Part shown: piece after piece, positions 8,309 to 15,940 of the stretch
How positions within the stretch are numbered: the stretch's first letter is position 1
Layout: each line of letters opens with the position of its first letter
Assembly: GCA_036508075.1 (NCBI GenBank)
Contig: DATCIA010000091.1
Coordinates: 1 to 34,095, forward strand
Length of the DNA: 34,095 nt
Direction of reading: 5' to 3'
DNA from: PALSA-660 sp036508075
GTDB lineage: Bacteria; Actinomycetota; Coriobacteriia; Anaerosomatales; PALSA-660
Program-made: the position numbers and the translations under genes
The notes under the pieces: generated by a model
Told to the model about the DNA's origin: nothing
Database searches by the model: none
Seen by the model: only the letters and a program-made list of their open reading frames with translations

Positions 8309-10405
8309 CTATGAACCTCCGATACCGATGCGGATGTCGGCCGCGATGGCGCCGCCTCCGCGGTCCGCCACGACAAGTGGATTGATGTCGAGCTCCACGA
8401 TCTCCGGGAAGTCGGTCACGAGCGCCGACACACGAACGAGCACATCCGCCACGGCGTCGACGTCGGCGGGCTTCGCCCCGCGCATGCCGCGCAACAGGCC
8501 AGCGGAGCGGATCGACTCCATCATACGGAGCGCCTCCGGGTGGTCCAGCGGCGCGAGGCGGAAGGTGACGTCCTTCAACAACTCGACGTAGATGCCTCCC
8601 AGTCCGAACATCAGGAGCGGGCCGAACGTCGGGTCGCGTACCACCCCGATGATGACCTCGCGACCCGGCTGCACCATCTGCTGCACCAGAGCACCCCAGA
8701 TGTCGGCGTCGGGCATCCGTCGCTGGGCACGGTCCAGGACGAGGTCCCACGCCTTGAGCAAAGCGTCGTCATCCGCGATCCCGATGACGATCCCGCCGAT
8801 ATCGGACTTGTGCAGGATGTCGGGACTGGCGATCTTCAGCACGACGGGATACCCGATCTCATGGGCCGCGGCGAGCGCCGCGGCACGGTCCCGCGCCACC
8901 ACTCCGGCCGGGGTCGGGATGCCGTAGGCGCGCGCGATCTCGGAGGCGTGCTCCTCGAGCACGAACGCGCGTCGTGCGGTGTGGGCCTCGTCGAGGATCG
9001 CCTTGACCGCGGCCCGGTCGACGTGGATCGCCGGGGGCCGGATCGCGGGCCGGGCGGCGAGGACGCGATAGCGCTCCATGGCCGCGAGCGCGTCGATCGC
9101 CCGCTCGGGGTAGCGGAAAGCGGGGATGCCGCCGGCTGCCAGTAGGCGGCGCGCTCCCTCGACAGTGTCCTCGCCCATGAAGCAGGCGACGACCGTGGTC
9201 GCAGAGGTCGCCGCTGCGGCGAGGATGGCGCGGGCGGTCTCGTCGGGCAGCGTGGGAGCCTGGGGTGTGAGGATGATCAGGATCGAGTTCACCCCGGGGT
9301 CGAGTGCGACGAGCCGCAACGCGTCGGCGTAGCGCTCGGGAGGCGCGTCACCCAGGATGTCGATCGGGTTGTAGAGGGCCGACGCCGCCGGGAGCGCGCC
9401 GCGCAGCGCGTCGACGGTCTCGGGCATCAGTCCAGCCAGCGGGAGACCGGCCTTGGCGCAGGCGTCGGTGGCCATGACGGCAGGTCCGCCGGCGTTCGTG
9501 ACGATCGCGAGTCCGGGCGCTGCGGGCACGGGCTGTCGCGCGAAGGCCCCGGCCATGCCGAAGAGCTCCTCGGTGTCGCGGGCACGCAGCACTCCCGCTG
9601 CCGCGAACGCCGCCTCGTACGCGGCGTCCGATCCCGCGAGGCTGCCCGTGTGCGAGGAAACGGCGCGCGCGCCCGCCTCGGAGGAGCCGGCTTTCAGTAA
9701 CACGACCGGAGTGCTTCGAGCGACCTTCTGCGCGGTGGCCACGAAGCGCGGACCGTCGACGATCGACTCGAGGTAGCCTGCGATGACGCGCGTAGCCGGG
9801 TCGGCGTCGAACGCCTCGAGGAAGTCGGACTCCGAGAGGTCAGCGCGGTTGCCGAGTGAGACGAACCCCGACAATCCCCCGCTGTCGCGCGCCCAGTCGA
9901 GGATCGCCGTCCCGAGCGCGCCGGACTGGGTGATGACCGCGATCGCGCCCTCGGAGGGCATCGATCCCGCGAACGAAGCGTTGAGGTGGTTGCCGGGGAC
10001 TATCAGACCCAGGCAGTTCGGACCCAGGAGACGAAGGCCGTACGAGGCAGCGACGCGCACGATCTCGCGCTCGAGCGCCACGCCCTCGGCGCCCGCCTCC
10101 TTGAACCCGGCCGACAGGACTATCGCGCCCGCGACTCCTGCCTTGCCGCAGGCCTCGACGACCGAGGGGACGAACTTGGCGGGGACCGCCACGACCACGA
10201 GGTCAGGCACTGCCGGGAGCGACGGGACATCGTGGAAACAGGGCCTGCCGGCTATCTCGTCAGCGCCGGGATTGACCGGCCAGACCTCACCGGGGAACCC
10301 GGCGGAGAGCAGCGAGTCGAAGACCGAGCGGCCGACTCCTCCGGGCTCGCGTCCCGCGCCGATGACGGCGATGGAGCGCGGTGAGAGCAGGAACTCGAGT
10401 GCCAC
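8309..10405 (-). CDS. ADP-forming acetyl/acyl-CoA synthetase, fused alpha and beta subunits
   Basis: This NDP-forming acyl-CoA synthetase (698 residues) converts acyl-CoA, ADP and phosphate into acid, CoA and ATP, and can run in reverse. The order is an N-terminal CoA-binding domain (SPRSIAVIGA near residue 8), succinyl-CoA-ligase-like domains with the phosphorylatable His252 in SSHTGSLAG, and a C-terminal ATP-grasp domain with VVLKIASPDILHKSD. Both parts of the two-subunit archaeal enzyme are fused. The GTG at 10405 gives the expected length; upstream frame overlaps rpmF and is not coding. It makes a pair with the DRTGG gene and lies between rpmF and plsX, normally adjacent genes. Acetate or a branched acid is the likely substrate. 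Confidence 0.9.
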   Translation of the reverse strand: MALEFLLSPRSIAVIGAGREPGGVGRSVFDSLLSAGFPGEVWPVNPGADEIAGRPCFHDVPSLPAVPDLVVVAVPAKFVPSVVEACGKAGVAGAIVLSAGFKEAGAEGVALEREIVRVAASYGLRLLGPNCLGLIVPGNHLNASFAGSMPSEGAIAVITQSGALGTAILDWARDSGGLSGFVSLGNRADLSESDFLEAFDADPATRVIAGYLESIVDGPRFVATAQKVARSTPVVLLKAGSSEAGARAVSSHTGSLAGSDAAYEAAFAAAGVLRARDTEELFGMAGAFARQPVPAAPGLAIVTNAGGPAVMATDACAKAGLPLAGLMPETVDALRGALPAASALYNPIDILGDAPPERYADALRLVALDPGVNSILIILTPQAPTLPDETARAILAAAATSATTVVACFMGEDTVEGARRLLAAGGIPAFRYPERAIDALAAMERYRVLAARPAIRPPAIHVDRAAVKAILDEAHTARRAFVLEEHASEIARAYGIPTPAGVVARDRAAALAAAHEIGYPVVLKIASPDILHKSDIGGIVIGIADDDALLKAWDLVLDRAQRRMPDADIWGALVQQMVQPGREVIIGVVRDPTFGPLLMFGLGGIYVELLKDVTFRLAPLDHPEALRMMESIRSAGLLRGMRGAKPADVDAVADVLVRVSALVTDFPEIVELDINPLVVADRGGGAIAADIRIGIGGS

Positions 10406-10483
10406 TGAAGTGTTCCCGTCCCTCGACGACCGGCTACATCCAACCGGTATACCCGAACACGTGAGCACGAACCCTGAGCAGAC

Positions 10484-10518
10484 GAAACGACACCCGCCGC
10501 GCGAGCAGCGGGTGTCGT
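10484..10518 (-). terminator. Intrinsic terminator after rpmF
   Basis: An 11-bp stem, ACGACACCCGC (10487-10497) with GCGGGTGTCGT (10508-10518), lies 26 nt past the rpmF stop. It is followed on the minus strand by TTTCG. The short U-tract suggests partial termination, separating the rpmF unit from the acyl-CoA synthetase unit. Confidence 0.65.
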
Positions 10519-10544
10519 CATCATAGCGCTCGACCGCCGACGAC

Positions 10545-10721
10545 CTAATCGGTCTCGACGATCTCCTTGCCCTTGTAGGTTCCGCATGCGGGGCAGACCC
10601 GGTGCGGAGGCTTGGGCTGATGGCACTGCGGGCACAGCGACAACGCGGGGGCCTCGAGGTGGTCGTGCGCACGGCGGCTGTCACGTACCGCCTTGCTGGT
10701 CTTTCGCTTCGGGACAGGCAT
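10545..10721 (-). CDS. rpmF: 50S ribosomal protein L32 (zinc-binding form)
   Basis: L32 is a small protein of the large ribosomal subunit. The 58-residue product starts with MPVPKRKTSK, the standard L32 N-terminus, and carries a four-cysteine zinc ribbon (CPQC at about 30-33, then CPAC about 13 residues later). The ATG at 10721 has GAGGAAC just upstream; the in-frame extension to 10751 has no support. As in very many bacteria, it sits beside the DUF177/YceD gene. Here, though, plsX is displaced by the acyl-CoA synthetase pair. Confidence 0.97.
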   Translation of the reverse strand: MPVPKRKTSKAVRDSRRAHDHLEAPALSLCPQCHQPKPPHRVCPACGTYKGKEIVETD

Positions 10722-10844
10722 GTCGTTCCTCACTCCTGCTTCTCGACGCACGCGGCCTGCATATCCACAGACCTGATTCCGTGCGGTTCCTTCGTAGATG
10801 ATACGCCCGGGCCGGCGCGTGCCGGCGTCGGGACACAGCGCGAG

Positions 10845-10853
10845 ATTCTAGCA
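10845..10853 (-). promoter_or_regulatory. Extended -10 promoter for rpmF
   Basis: On the minus strand TGC followed by TAGAAT forms an extended -10 element with no recognisable -35 box. Initiation near 10838 would give a leader of about 115 nt before rpmF, containing a GC-rich hairpin around 10809-10830. The rnpB promoter at 33980-33988 has the same nine bases. Confidence 0.45.
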
Positions 10854-10871
10854 CACGCCCGTCACGCGATG

Positions 10872-11405
10872 CTACGACGGGCCGTCCTCCTCCAGATGCA
10901 GATCCTGAAGGGCCGCAAAGGGTGAGTCCGCCCCGGGCGCGGCGCACTCGCACGGCTCGGTGTTGCGATCGGCTCCGCAGACCGGGCAGATCCCCTTGCA
11001 CGCCTCGTCGTGGAGCGGGGCGAAGGGCAACTCGACGACGATCGCGGCGATGAGGGCGGGTTCGAGATCGATGCTCAGGTCCTCGGCGATCAGCTCCGCC
11101 TCCTGCTCTTCGGGCAGGTCGGCGTCGTGGCCCGGCAGGACGTAGAACCCGTCCACCTCGGCCTCGAGGTCGAGGCGGGAGTCGCACAGACATCGTGAAC
11201 AGGGGGTCAGGACCCGCGCCCTGGCGGTCCCCTGCGCGACGATGCCCGTGCCCGCGTTGGTGAGCGTGACCTCGAAGGAGATCGGCTCCTCGAAGTGGAA
11301 CGGCTGACCTCCGAGGTCGACGTCCCCCGCGGTGATCTCGCCGGTCACGGTACGCGACGATGCGAGGGCCTCGAACAGCCCTCTCACGGACGTGCGGTAC
11401 GACAT
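10872..11405 (-). CDS. YceD-family (DUF177) metal-binding protein
   Basis: A 177-residue DUF177/YceD protein, the family implicated in 23S rRNA accumulation and normally encoded just upstream of rpmF, as here. The family signature is visible: a central CSRCLC around residue 70 and a C-terminal cysteine array (CKGICPVCG followed by CEC) that probably binds zinc. AAGGAG lies just before the ATG at 11405. There are no membrane segments. The exact biochemical activity is unknown; co-transcription with L32 suggests a ribosome-assembly role. Confidence 0.9.
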   Translation of the reverse strand: MSYRTSVRGLFEALASSRTVTGEITAGDVDLGGQPFHFEEPISFEVTLTNAGTGIVAQGTARARVLTPCSRCLCDSRLDLEAEVDGFYVLPGHDADLPEEQEAELIAEDLSIDLEPALIAAIVVELPFAPLHDEACKGICPVCGADRNTEPCECAAPGADSPFAALQDLHLEEDGPS

Positions 11406-11420
11406 TGAGTCTCCTTGCGC

Positions 11421-11879
11421 CTACTGGCGCTGATTGACCTTGCCCTGGAGGCGGTCACGACCGCGCTGGACGGCGGTGAGGAGCTTGCCGAGGTTGACCT
11501 CGAGGTTTGCGAGCATCTCGTCGGCGTAGTCCTCGGCGCCGAGACGGATCTCGCGCTCCTGCTGGCGCGCCTCATCGAGGATCGATGCGGCCTGCTCGGC
11601 GGCGCGACGGACGACCTCCTGCTCGGAGGCCATGGAGTCGGCGCGATCGCGCGCCTCCTCGAGAATACGGTTGGCTTCCTTCTCGGCCTCTTCGAGCATC
11701 TCCTGGCGCTCCTTGACGATCCAGCGCGCCTGCTTGAGCTCGTCCGGGAAGTTGCCGCGGATCTCATCGATGATCTCGTAGACCTTCTCGATGTCCACAA
11801 GGCGCCCGCGCATCAAGGGAATAGAGCGACCGGTGTCCATCGACTCTTCGATGCGGTCGATCAGGGCCATGACATCCAT
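11421..11879 (-). CDS. Coiled-coil protein, resembling DivIVA or V-ATPase subunit H/F0 subunit b
   Basis: A 152-residue, highly charged protein with no membrane segment. From about residue 45 to 135 it is almost continuous predicted coiled coil, rich in Glu, Ala, Arg and Gln (for example EEAEKEANRILEEARDRAD). The short N-terminal domain contains RGRLVDIEKVYEIID. I recognise no catalytic motif. It lies between coaD and yceD in the same direction, with GGAGAGG about 8 nt before the ATG at 11879; an internal ATG three codons later is possible. A cell-division, envelope or scaffold role is conceivable from the coiled coil alone, but function is unassigned. Confidence 0.85.
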   Translation of the reverse strand: MDVMALIDRIEESMDTGRSIPLMRGRLVDIEKVYEIIDEIRGNFPDELKQARWIVKERQEMLEEAEKEANRILEEARDRADSMASEQEVVRRAAEQAASILDEARQQEREIRLGAEDYADEMLANLEVNLGKLLTAVQRGRDRLQGKVNQRQ

Positions 11880-11894
11880 CGTATCGGTCCTCTC

Positions 11895-12386
11895 CTACCG
11901 TCTCTGTCCGAGACGTTCGACCAGGCGGTCGTTCACGTGCGTGGGGACGAGCCCGATGACCGATCCCCCATGTCCAGCGATCTGCTTGACCGCTGAAGAG
12001 CTCAGATACATGTACTCCGGAATCGAGACGATGAACATAGTCTCAACAGCATCGTCGAGCCGGTAGTTCAGCTGCGCCATCTGGAACTCGCGTTCGAAGT
12101 CCGTGACGGCGCGAAGTCCCTTCACGATGACCGTCGCGTGGACCTGCCTCGCCAAGTCTACCAGAAGCGAATCAAAGGGCTGCACCGTCACGTTGTCGAG
12201 GTGCGCGGTCGCCTGCGAGGCCATGTCCACCCGCTCGTTGACGGAGAAGAGCGGTCCGCCTCCCTTGTCGGGCGATGCGGCGACCGCGACGACCACCTCG
12301 TCGAAGATGCAGGCGGCGCGTTCGATCACGTCGAGATGCCCGTTGGTCATCGGGTCGAACGTGCCCGGGCAGAGCGCTCGCTTCAT
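11895..12386 (-). CDS. coaD: Phosphopantetheine adenylyltransferase
   Basis: CoaD transfers AMP from ATP to 4'-phosphopantetheine, the penultimate step of CoA synthesis. The 163-residue protein has the nucleotidyltransferase signature PGTFDPMTNGHLDVI at residues 7-21 (TNGH is the TxGH motif), KGLRAVTDFE, and the C-terminal EYMYLSSSAVKQIA. The ATG at 12386 overlaps the rsmD stop as ATGA; the rsmD-coaD pair is widely conserved. CoA also supplies the phosphopantetheine arm of the ACP encoded further along the same strand. Confidence 0.97.
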   Translation of the reverse strand: MKRALCPGTFDPMTNGHLDVIERAACIFDEVVVAVAASPDKGGGPLFSVNERVDMASQATAHLDNVTVQPFDSLLVDLARQVHATVIVKGLRAVTDFEREFQMAQLNYRLDDAVETMFIVSIPEYMYLSSSAVKQIAGHGGSVIGLVPTHVNDRLVERLGQRR

Positions 12387-12967
12387 TCGACCCTCCCCTC
12401 ACCGTAGTACCTGAGAAGTGTGATGGCCGTATCACCGTAGCGGTAGGTTCGTTCCTGCGCGAAACCTTCGGGTTCGGGGACCGCTCCCCCGGCACCATGC
12501 TCCCACGCCAGCGCCGCGCCCTCCGCGATCGCTCCCGCCGCACCCAGCGCGACCAGCCGCTGCGCCACCCGCTTCTGGTCGATTCTATAAGGGGGGTCGC
12601 AGAACAGCAAAGTGTAGGGTCCGGCCGCGGCGATGCGTGCCGAGGCGGAGCCCAGGGAGTCCCCGTCGATCACCTTCACGCGTTCCTCGACGCGAAGCGC
12701 GGTCACGTTCTCTGCGATGGAGCGCAAGGCGCCTTTGTCCTTCTCGACGAGCACGGCGCGACTCACGCCCCGCGAGAGTGCCTCGAGGCCCAGCGCGCCG
12801 GATCCGGCGAACATGTCCAGCGCGACCCCGCCACCGAGGTCTGCGCCCAGGCGGTTGACCAGCGACGACATCAGCGCCTCACGGACGCGGTCGCTCGTCG
12901 GGCGGGTGCCCTCGCCCTTCGGCGCAGCGAGGCGCCTGCCCTTCAACGATCCGCCGACGATCCTCAT
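12383..12967 (-). CDS. rsmD: 16S rRNA (guanine966-N2)-methyltransferase
   Basis: RsmD methylates G966 of 16S rRNA. The 194-residue protein opens with MRIVGGSLKGRRL, then shows the SAM-binding DMFAGSGALGLEALSRG around residue 52 and the catalytic DPPY tetrad in LLFCDPPY. The ATG at 12967 overlaps the recG stop (ATGA), and its own stop overlaps the coaD start in the same way, so recG, rsmD and coaD form one tightly coupled unit. Length is normal. Confidence 0.95.
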   Translation of the reverse strand: MRIVGGSLKGRRLAAPKGEGTRPTSDRVREALMSSLVNRLGADLGGGVALDMFAGSGALGLEALSRGVSRAVLVEKDKGALRSIAENVTALRVEERVKVIDGDSLGSASARIAAAGPYTLLFCDPPYRIDQKRVAQRLVALGAAGAIAEGAALAWEHGAGGAVPEPEGFAQERTYRYGDTAITLLRYYGEGRVE

Positions 12968-15069
12968 CCGCTGCTCACCCATTCCCAGTCGCGTCCGTAG
13001 CTGCGACGCACCGCCGCCATCAGCGGTGCGTTCCGTGCGTCCTCCAGGTGGGGGTCGGCGGCGACGATGTCCTGCGCGTCTGCACGAGCCGCCTCCACGA
13101 GGTCGGTGTCGCGGACGATCGAGGCCAGACGCAGCTCGGGAAGCCCGTGCTGACGCTCGCCGAGGACCTGCCCCTCGCCACGCAGGCGAAGGTCTTGTTC
13201 CGCAAGGTCGAACCCGTCGGCCGTAGACGTGATCGCAGCCATGCGGTTGCGGCCGTCCTCGGTCTTCGGGTCGGCGAAGAGTAGCACTTCCCCGCCGTGT
13301 TCGCCGCGACCGACGCGGCCCCGAAGCTGGTGGAGCTGCGCCAGGCCGAAGCGGTCCGCATTCTCGATGACCATGATGGTGGCGTTCGAGACGTCCACTC
13401 CGACCTCGACGACCGTCGTGGCGACGAGGATGTCCGTGGAGCCGTTCCGGAACGCCTCCATCGCGGCGGCCTTCTCCCGACCGGGCATCTGTCCGGTGAG
13501 CAACCCGACCCTAAGGCCCTTGAACACCCGCGTGCGCAGCCGTTCGGCCTCCCGCACGGCGGCCTTGGCCTCGATGGCGTCGGACTCATCCACGAGCGCG
13601 CAGATGACGTACGCCTGCTGCCCGGCCGAGATCGCCGTGCGGACCGAGGCGTACGCCTCGTCGCGTCCGGACTTGGGGATCAGGCGCGTGATCACGCGGT
13701 CGCGTCCGCGGCCCGGCGGCGACTGACGCAGGTAACTCGCATCGAGGTCACCGTAGAGGGTGAGCGCGAGCGAACGGGGTATCGGCGTCGCGGTCATCAC
13801 GAGCAGGTCCACGGCCTCCCCCTTGCCGCGCAGCCCGAGGCGCTGCGCGACGCCGAAGCGGTGCTGCTCGTCGACGATGGCGAGTGTCAGGCGCTTGAAC
13901 GCCACGGATTCGGTCAGCAGGGCGTGCGTCCCGAGCAGGACGGAGACGTCACCTGACGCGACACCCGCGAGGATCTCGCGGCGCTGCGCCGCGGGCGTGG
14001 AGCCGGTCAGCAGGCGCCAAGTGATGCCGCAGCCGTCGAGGAGCTCGCCGACGGCGCGCGCGTACTGGCGCGCGAGAACCTCCGTAGGCGCCATCATCGC
14101 GGCCTGCGTGCACGAGTCCGCGGCGGCGGCGAGCGCCAGGGCGGCGACGACGGTCTTCCCGGTTCCGACATCACCGAGGAGCATACGGTTCATGGGGCGC
14201 GCCGCAGCCATGTCTGCGAGGATCTCGCCGGCGGCGGTCTGCTGGTCGCCGGTCAACTCGAACGGCAGCGAGCCGAGCAGCGCGGCGCGAAGTGGTCCCT
14301 GGACCGTGTGGGCGTGGCCCCTCCTCTCTTCGACGATGCTGTGGCGCCGGAGCGCCATCCCCAACTGGATCGCCAGCAACTCGTCGTAGGCCAGCCGTCG
14401 CCGGGCGGCATCGCGCGCCTCGGGGTCCTCGGGGAAGTGGATCGCGCGGATCGCGGAGGCCAGAGGGACGAAGCCGCGCGCGATCCGGACCGAGGCAGGG
14501 AGCGGGTCGGGCAGGTCCCCGTACTGATCGAGAGCTTCCGAGACCAGCCGTCGGATCCAGTTCGAGGAAAGGCCCTCGGTGGCGGGATGCACCGGCAGGA
14601 TGCGTCCGAGCCACGACGCGTCGTCGGAGGACCCCAGCCGTTCGACGAACGGCGTGCGCATCTGGCGCAGTCCGAAGTCCATCTGGACGGTCCCCGCGAA
14701 GGCGACACGATCTCCGGCACGGAACCGCTGCGCGATGTATGGCTGGTTGAACCACACGCCGACGAGCACTCCGCTGTCGTCGACGAGGGCGACCTCGGTG
14801 ATCGTGAGGCGGGGTCGGGGATGCTTCACGACGACCTCATGGACGGTGCCGACGGCCGTCGCCTCCATGCCGAGCGGAAGCGAGCCCAGGGGGGCCGTGG
14901 TGCGCAGGTCGAGCCACCTGCCCGGATAGTGGCGCAGCAGGTCCTCGACGGTCGCCACACCTACGCGCGCGAGCGCCTCGGCCCGCGGGCCGTCGACGAA
15001 GCGGACGGCCGTGACCGGCTCGTCGAGCGCGGCGAGCCTGACGGCCCGCTGGGAGCCGGAGGGGCTCAA
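12964..15069 (-). CDS. recG: ATP-dependent DNA helicase RecG
   Basis: RecG remodels stalled replication forks and Holliday junctions. The 701-residue protein is normal in length. It has an N-terminal wedge/OB domain (VATVEDLLRHYPGRWLDLR), the Walker A motif GDVGTGKT, the Walker B box DEQH in IVDEQHRFG, motif III TATPIPRSL, and C-terminal helicase motifs with HQLRGRVGRGEHGG. The frame has no ATG near the expected start. TTG at 15069-15067, with GGAG 10 nt upstream and just past the degV stop, gives the right length. Upstream sequence in the same frame overlaps degV and is rejected. Confidence 0.94.
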   Translation of the reverse strand: MSPSGSQRAVRLAALDEPVTAVRFVDGPRAEALARVGVATVEDLLRHYPGRWLDLRTTAPLGSLPLGMEATAVGTVHEVVVKHPRPRLTITEVALVDDSGVLVGVWFNQPYIAQRFRAGDRVAFAGTVQMDFGLRQMRTPFVERLGSSDDASWLGRILPVHPATEGLSSNWIRRLVSEALDQYGDLPDPLPASVRIARGFVPLASAIRAIHFPEDPEARDAARRRLAYDELLAIQLGMALRRHSIVEERRGHAHTVQGPLRAALLGSLPFELTGDQQTAAGEILADMAAARPMNRMLLGDVGTGKTVVAALALAAAADSCTQAAMMAPTEVLARQYARAVGELLDGCGITWRLLTGSTPAAQRREILAGVASGDVSVLLGTHALLTESVAFKRLTLAIVDEQHRFGVAQRLGLRGKGEAVDLLVMTATPIPRSLALTLYGDLDASYLRQSPPGRGRDRVITRLIPKSGRDEAYASVRTAISAGQQAYVICALVDESDAIEAKAAVREAERLRTRVFKGLRVGLLTGQMPGREKAAAMEAFRNGSTDILVATTVVEVGVDVSNATIMVIENADRFGLAQLHQLRGRVGRGEHGGEVLLFADPKTEDGRNRMAAITSTADGFDLAEQDLRLRGEGQVLGERQHGLPELRLASIVRDTDLVEAARADAQDIVAADPHLEDARNAPLMAAVRRSYGRDWEWVSSG

Positions 15070-15076
15070 CGGAGGG

Positions 15077-15928
15077 TCACTCCGCGGGCGCGTAGCCGAC
15101 GCCGAGCGCGCGCGGGCCGACGTGCGTGCCGATGACGGCACCGATCTCGTCAACGCGGATGTGTGCGATGTCCGTGCCGGCCGACCGGATGGCGTTGGAC
15201 AGTTCATCGGCGAGGTTCGTGGCGACCGCATGCACCACGACGAGGTTCAGGGGTCCGAGCTTCTTGGAGCGCGCGGCGACGTGCTCCGCCATCTCGCGGA
15301 TCGCCCTGTTGGTGCCCTTCGACTTCTTGAAGGGCTCGATGACGCCGCCGGTGACCTGAAGGACCGGCTTGATCTTGAGCAGCGCGGCGGCCATCCCCTG
15401 AGCGCGGGTGCCGCGGCCGCCCTTGATCAGGTAGTCGAGGGTGTCGACGACGAAGAACAGCTCGGTTCCGGCCACCGCGGACAGGGCGGCCTTCTCGACG
15501 GCCTCGAGGTTCGCTCCCTTGTCGCGTGCGGCGCACGCGGCATCGATGGCGAAGTCGAGCCCGCACGACACGAACATCGAGTCGACCACGCGGACCGGGA
15601 TCGCCGAAGTCTCCGCTGCCATGAGCGCGGACTCGACGGTGCCCGACAGCTTCTGAGACAGGTGGATGGAGACGATGCCGTCGAAGCCCTCCGCGGCAAG
15701 CCGCTTGTAGACGTCGGTGAACTCCCCCGGCGTCGGCTGGGAGGTGGTGGGAAGCTGGGCCGAGGCGCGCAGCTTCGGGTAGAAGTCGGTCGGCGTCAGG
15801 TCGATCCAGTCCCGGAACGTCTCGTCGCCGAAGTGCACCTTCAAGGGGACCATCGTGACGTTCATCGCAGCGAGCGCGGCGGGGCCGCGATCGCACGTGC
15901 TGTCGGTGACCACTGCGATCCGAGGCAT
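15077..15928 (-). CDS. DegV-family fatty-acid-binding protein (FakB type)
   Basis: DegV/FakB proteins hold a fatty acid in a hydrophobic pocket and present it to FakA for phosphorylation. The 283-residue protein starts with IAVVTDSTCD and has the binding-loop motif TTSQPTPGEF near residue 60, then the SGTVESA segment and KGGRGTRAQG. GGGAGGT sits just before the ATG at 15928. The FakA-type kinase gene lies immediately upstream (12 nt), which makes the FakB role more likely than for an isolated DegV. Which fatty acid is bound cannot be read from the sequence. Confidence 0.92.
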   Translation of the reverse strand: MPRIAVVTDSTCDRGPAALAAMNVTMVPLKVHFGDETFRDWIDLTPTDFYPKLRASAQLPTTSQPTPGEFTDVYKRLAAEGFDGIVSIHLSQKLSGTVESALMAAETSAIPVRVVDSMFVSCGLDFAIDAACAARDKGANLEAVEKAALSAVAGTELFFVVDTLDYLIKGGRGTRAQGMAAALLKIKPVLQVTGGVIEPFKKSKGTNRAIREMAEHVAARSKKLGPLNLVVVHAVATNLADELSNAIRSAGTDIAHIRVDEIGAVIGTHVGPRALGVGYAPAE

Positions 15929-15940
15929 GCCGGTACCTCC

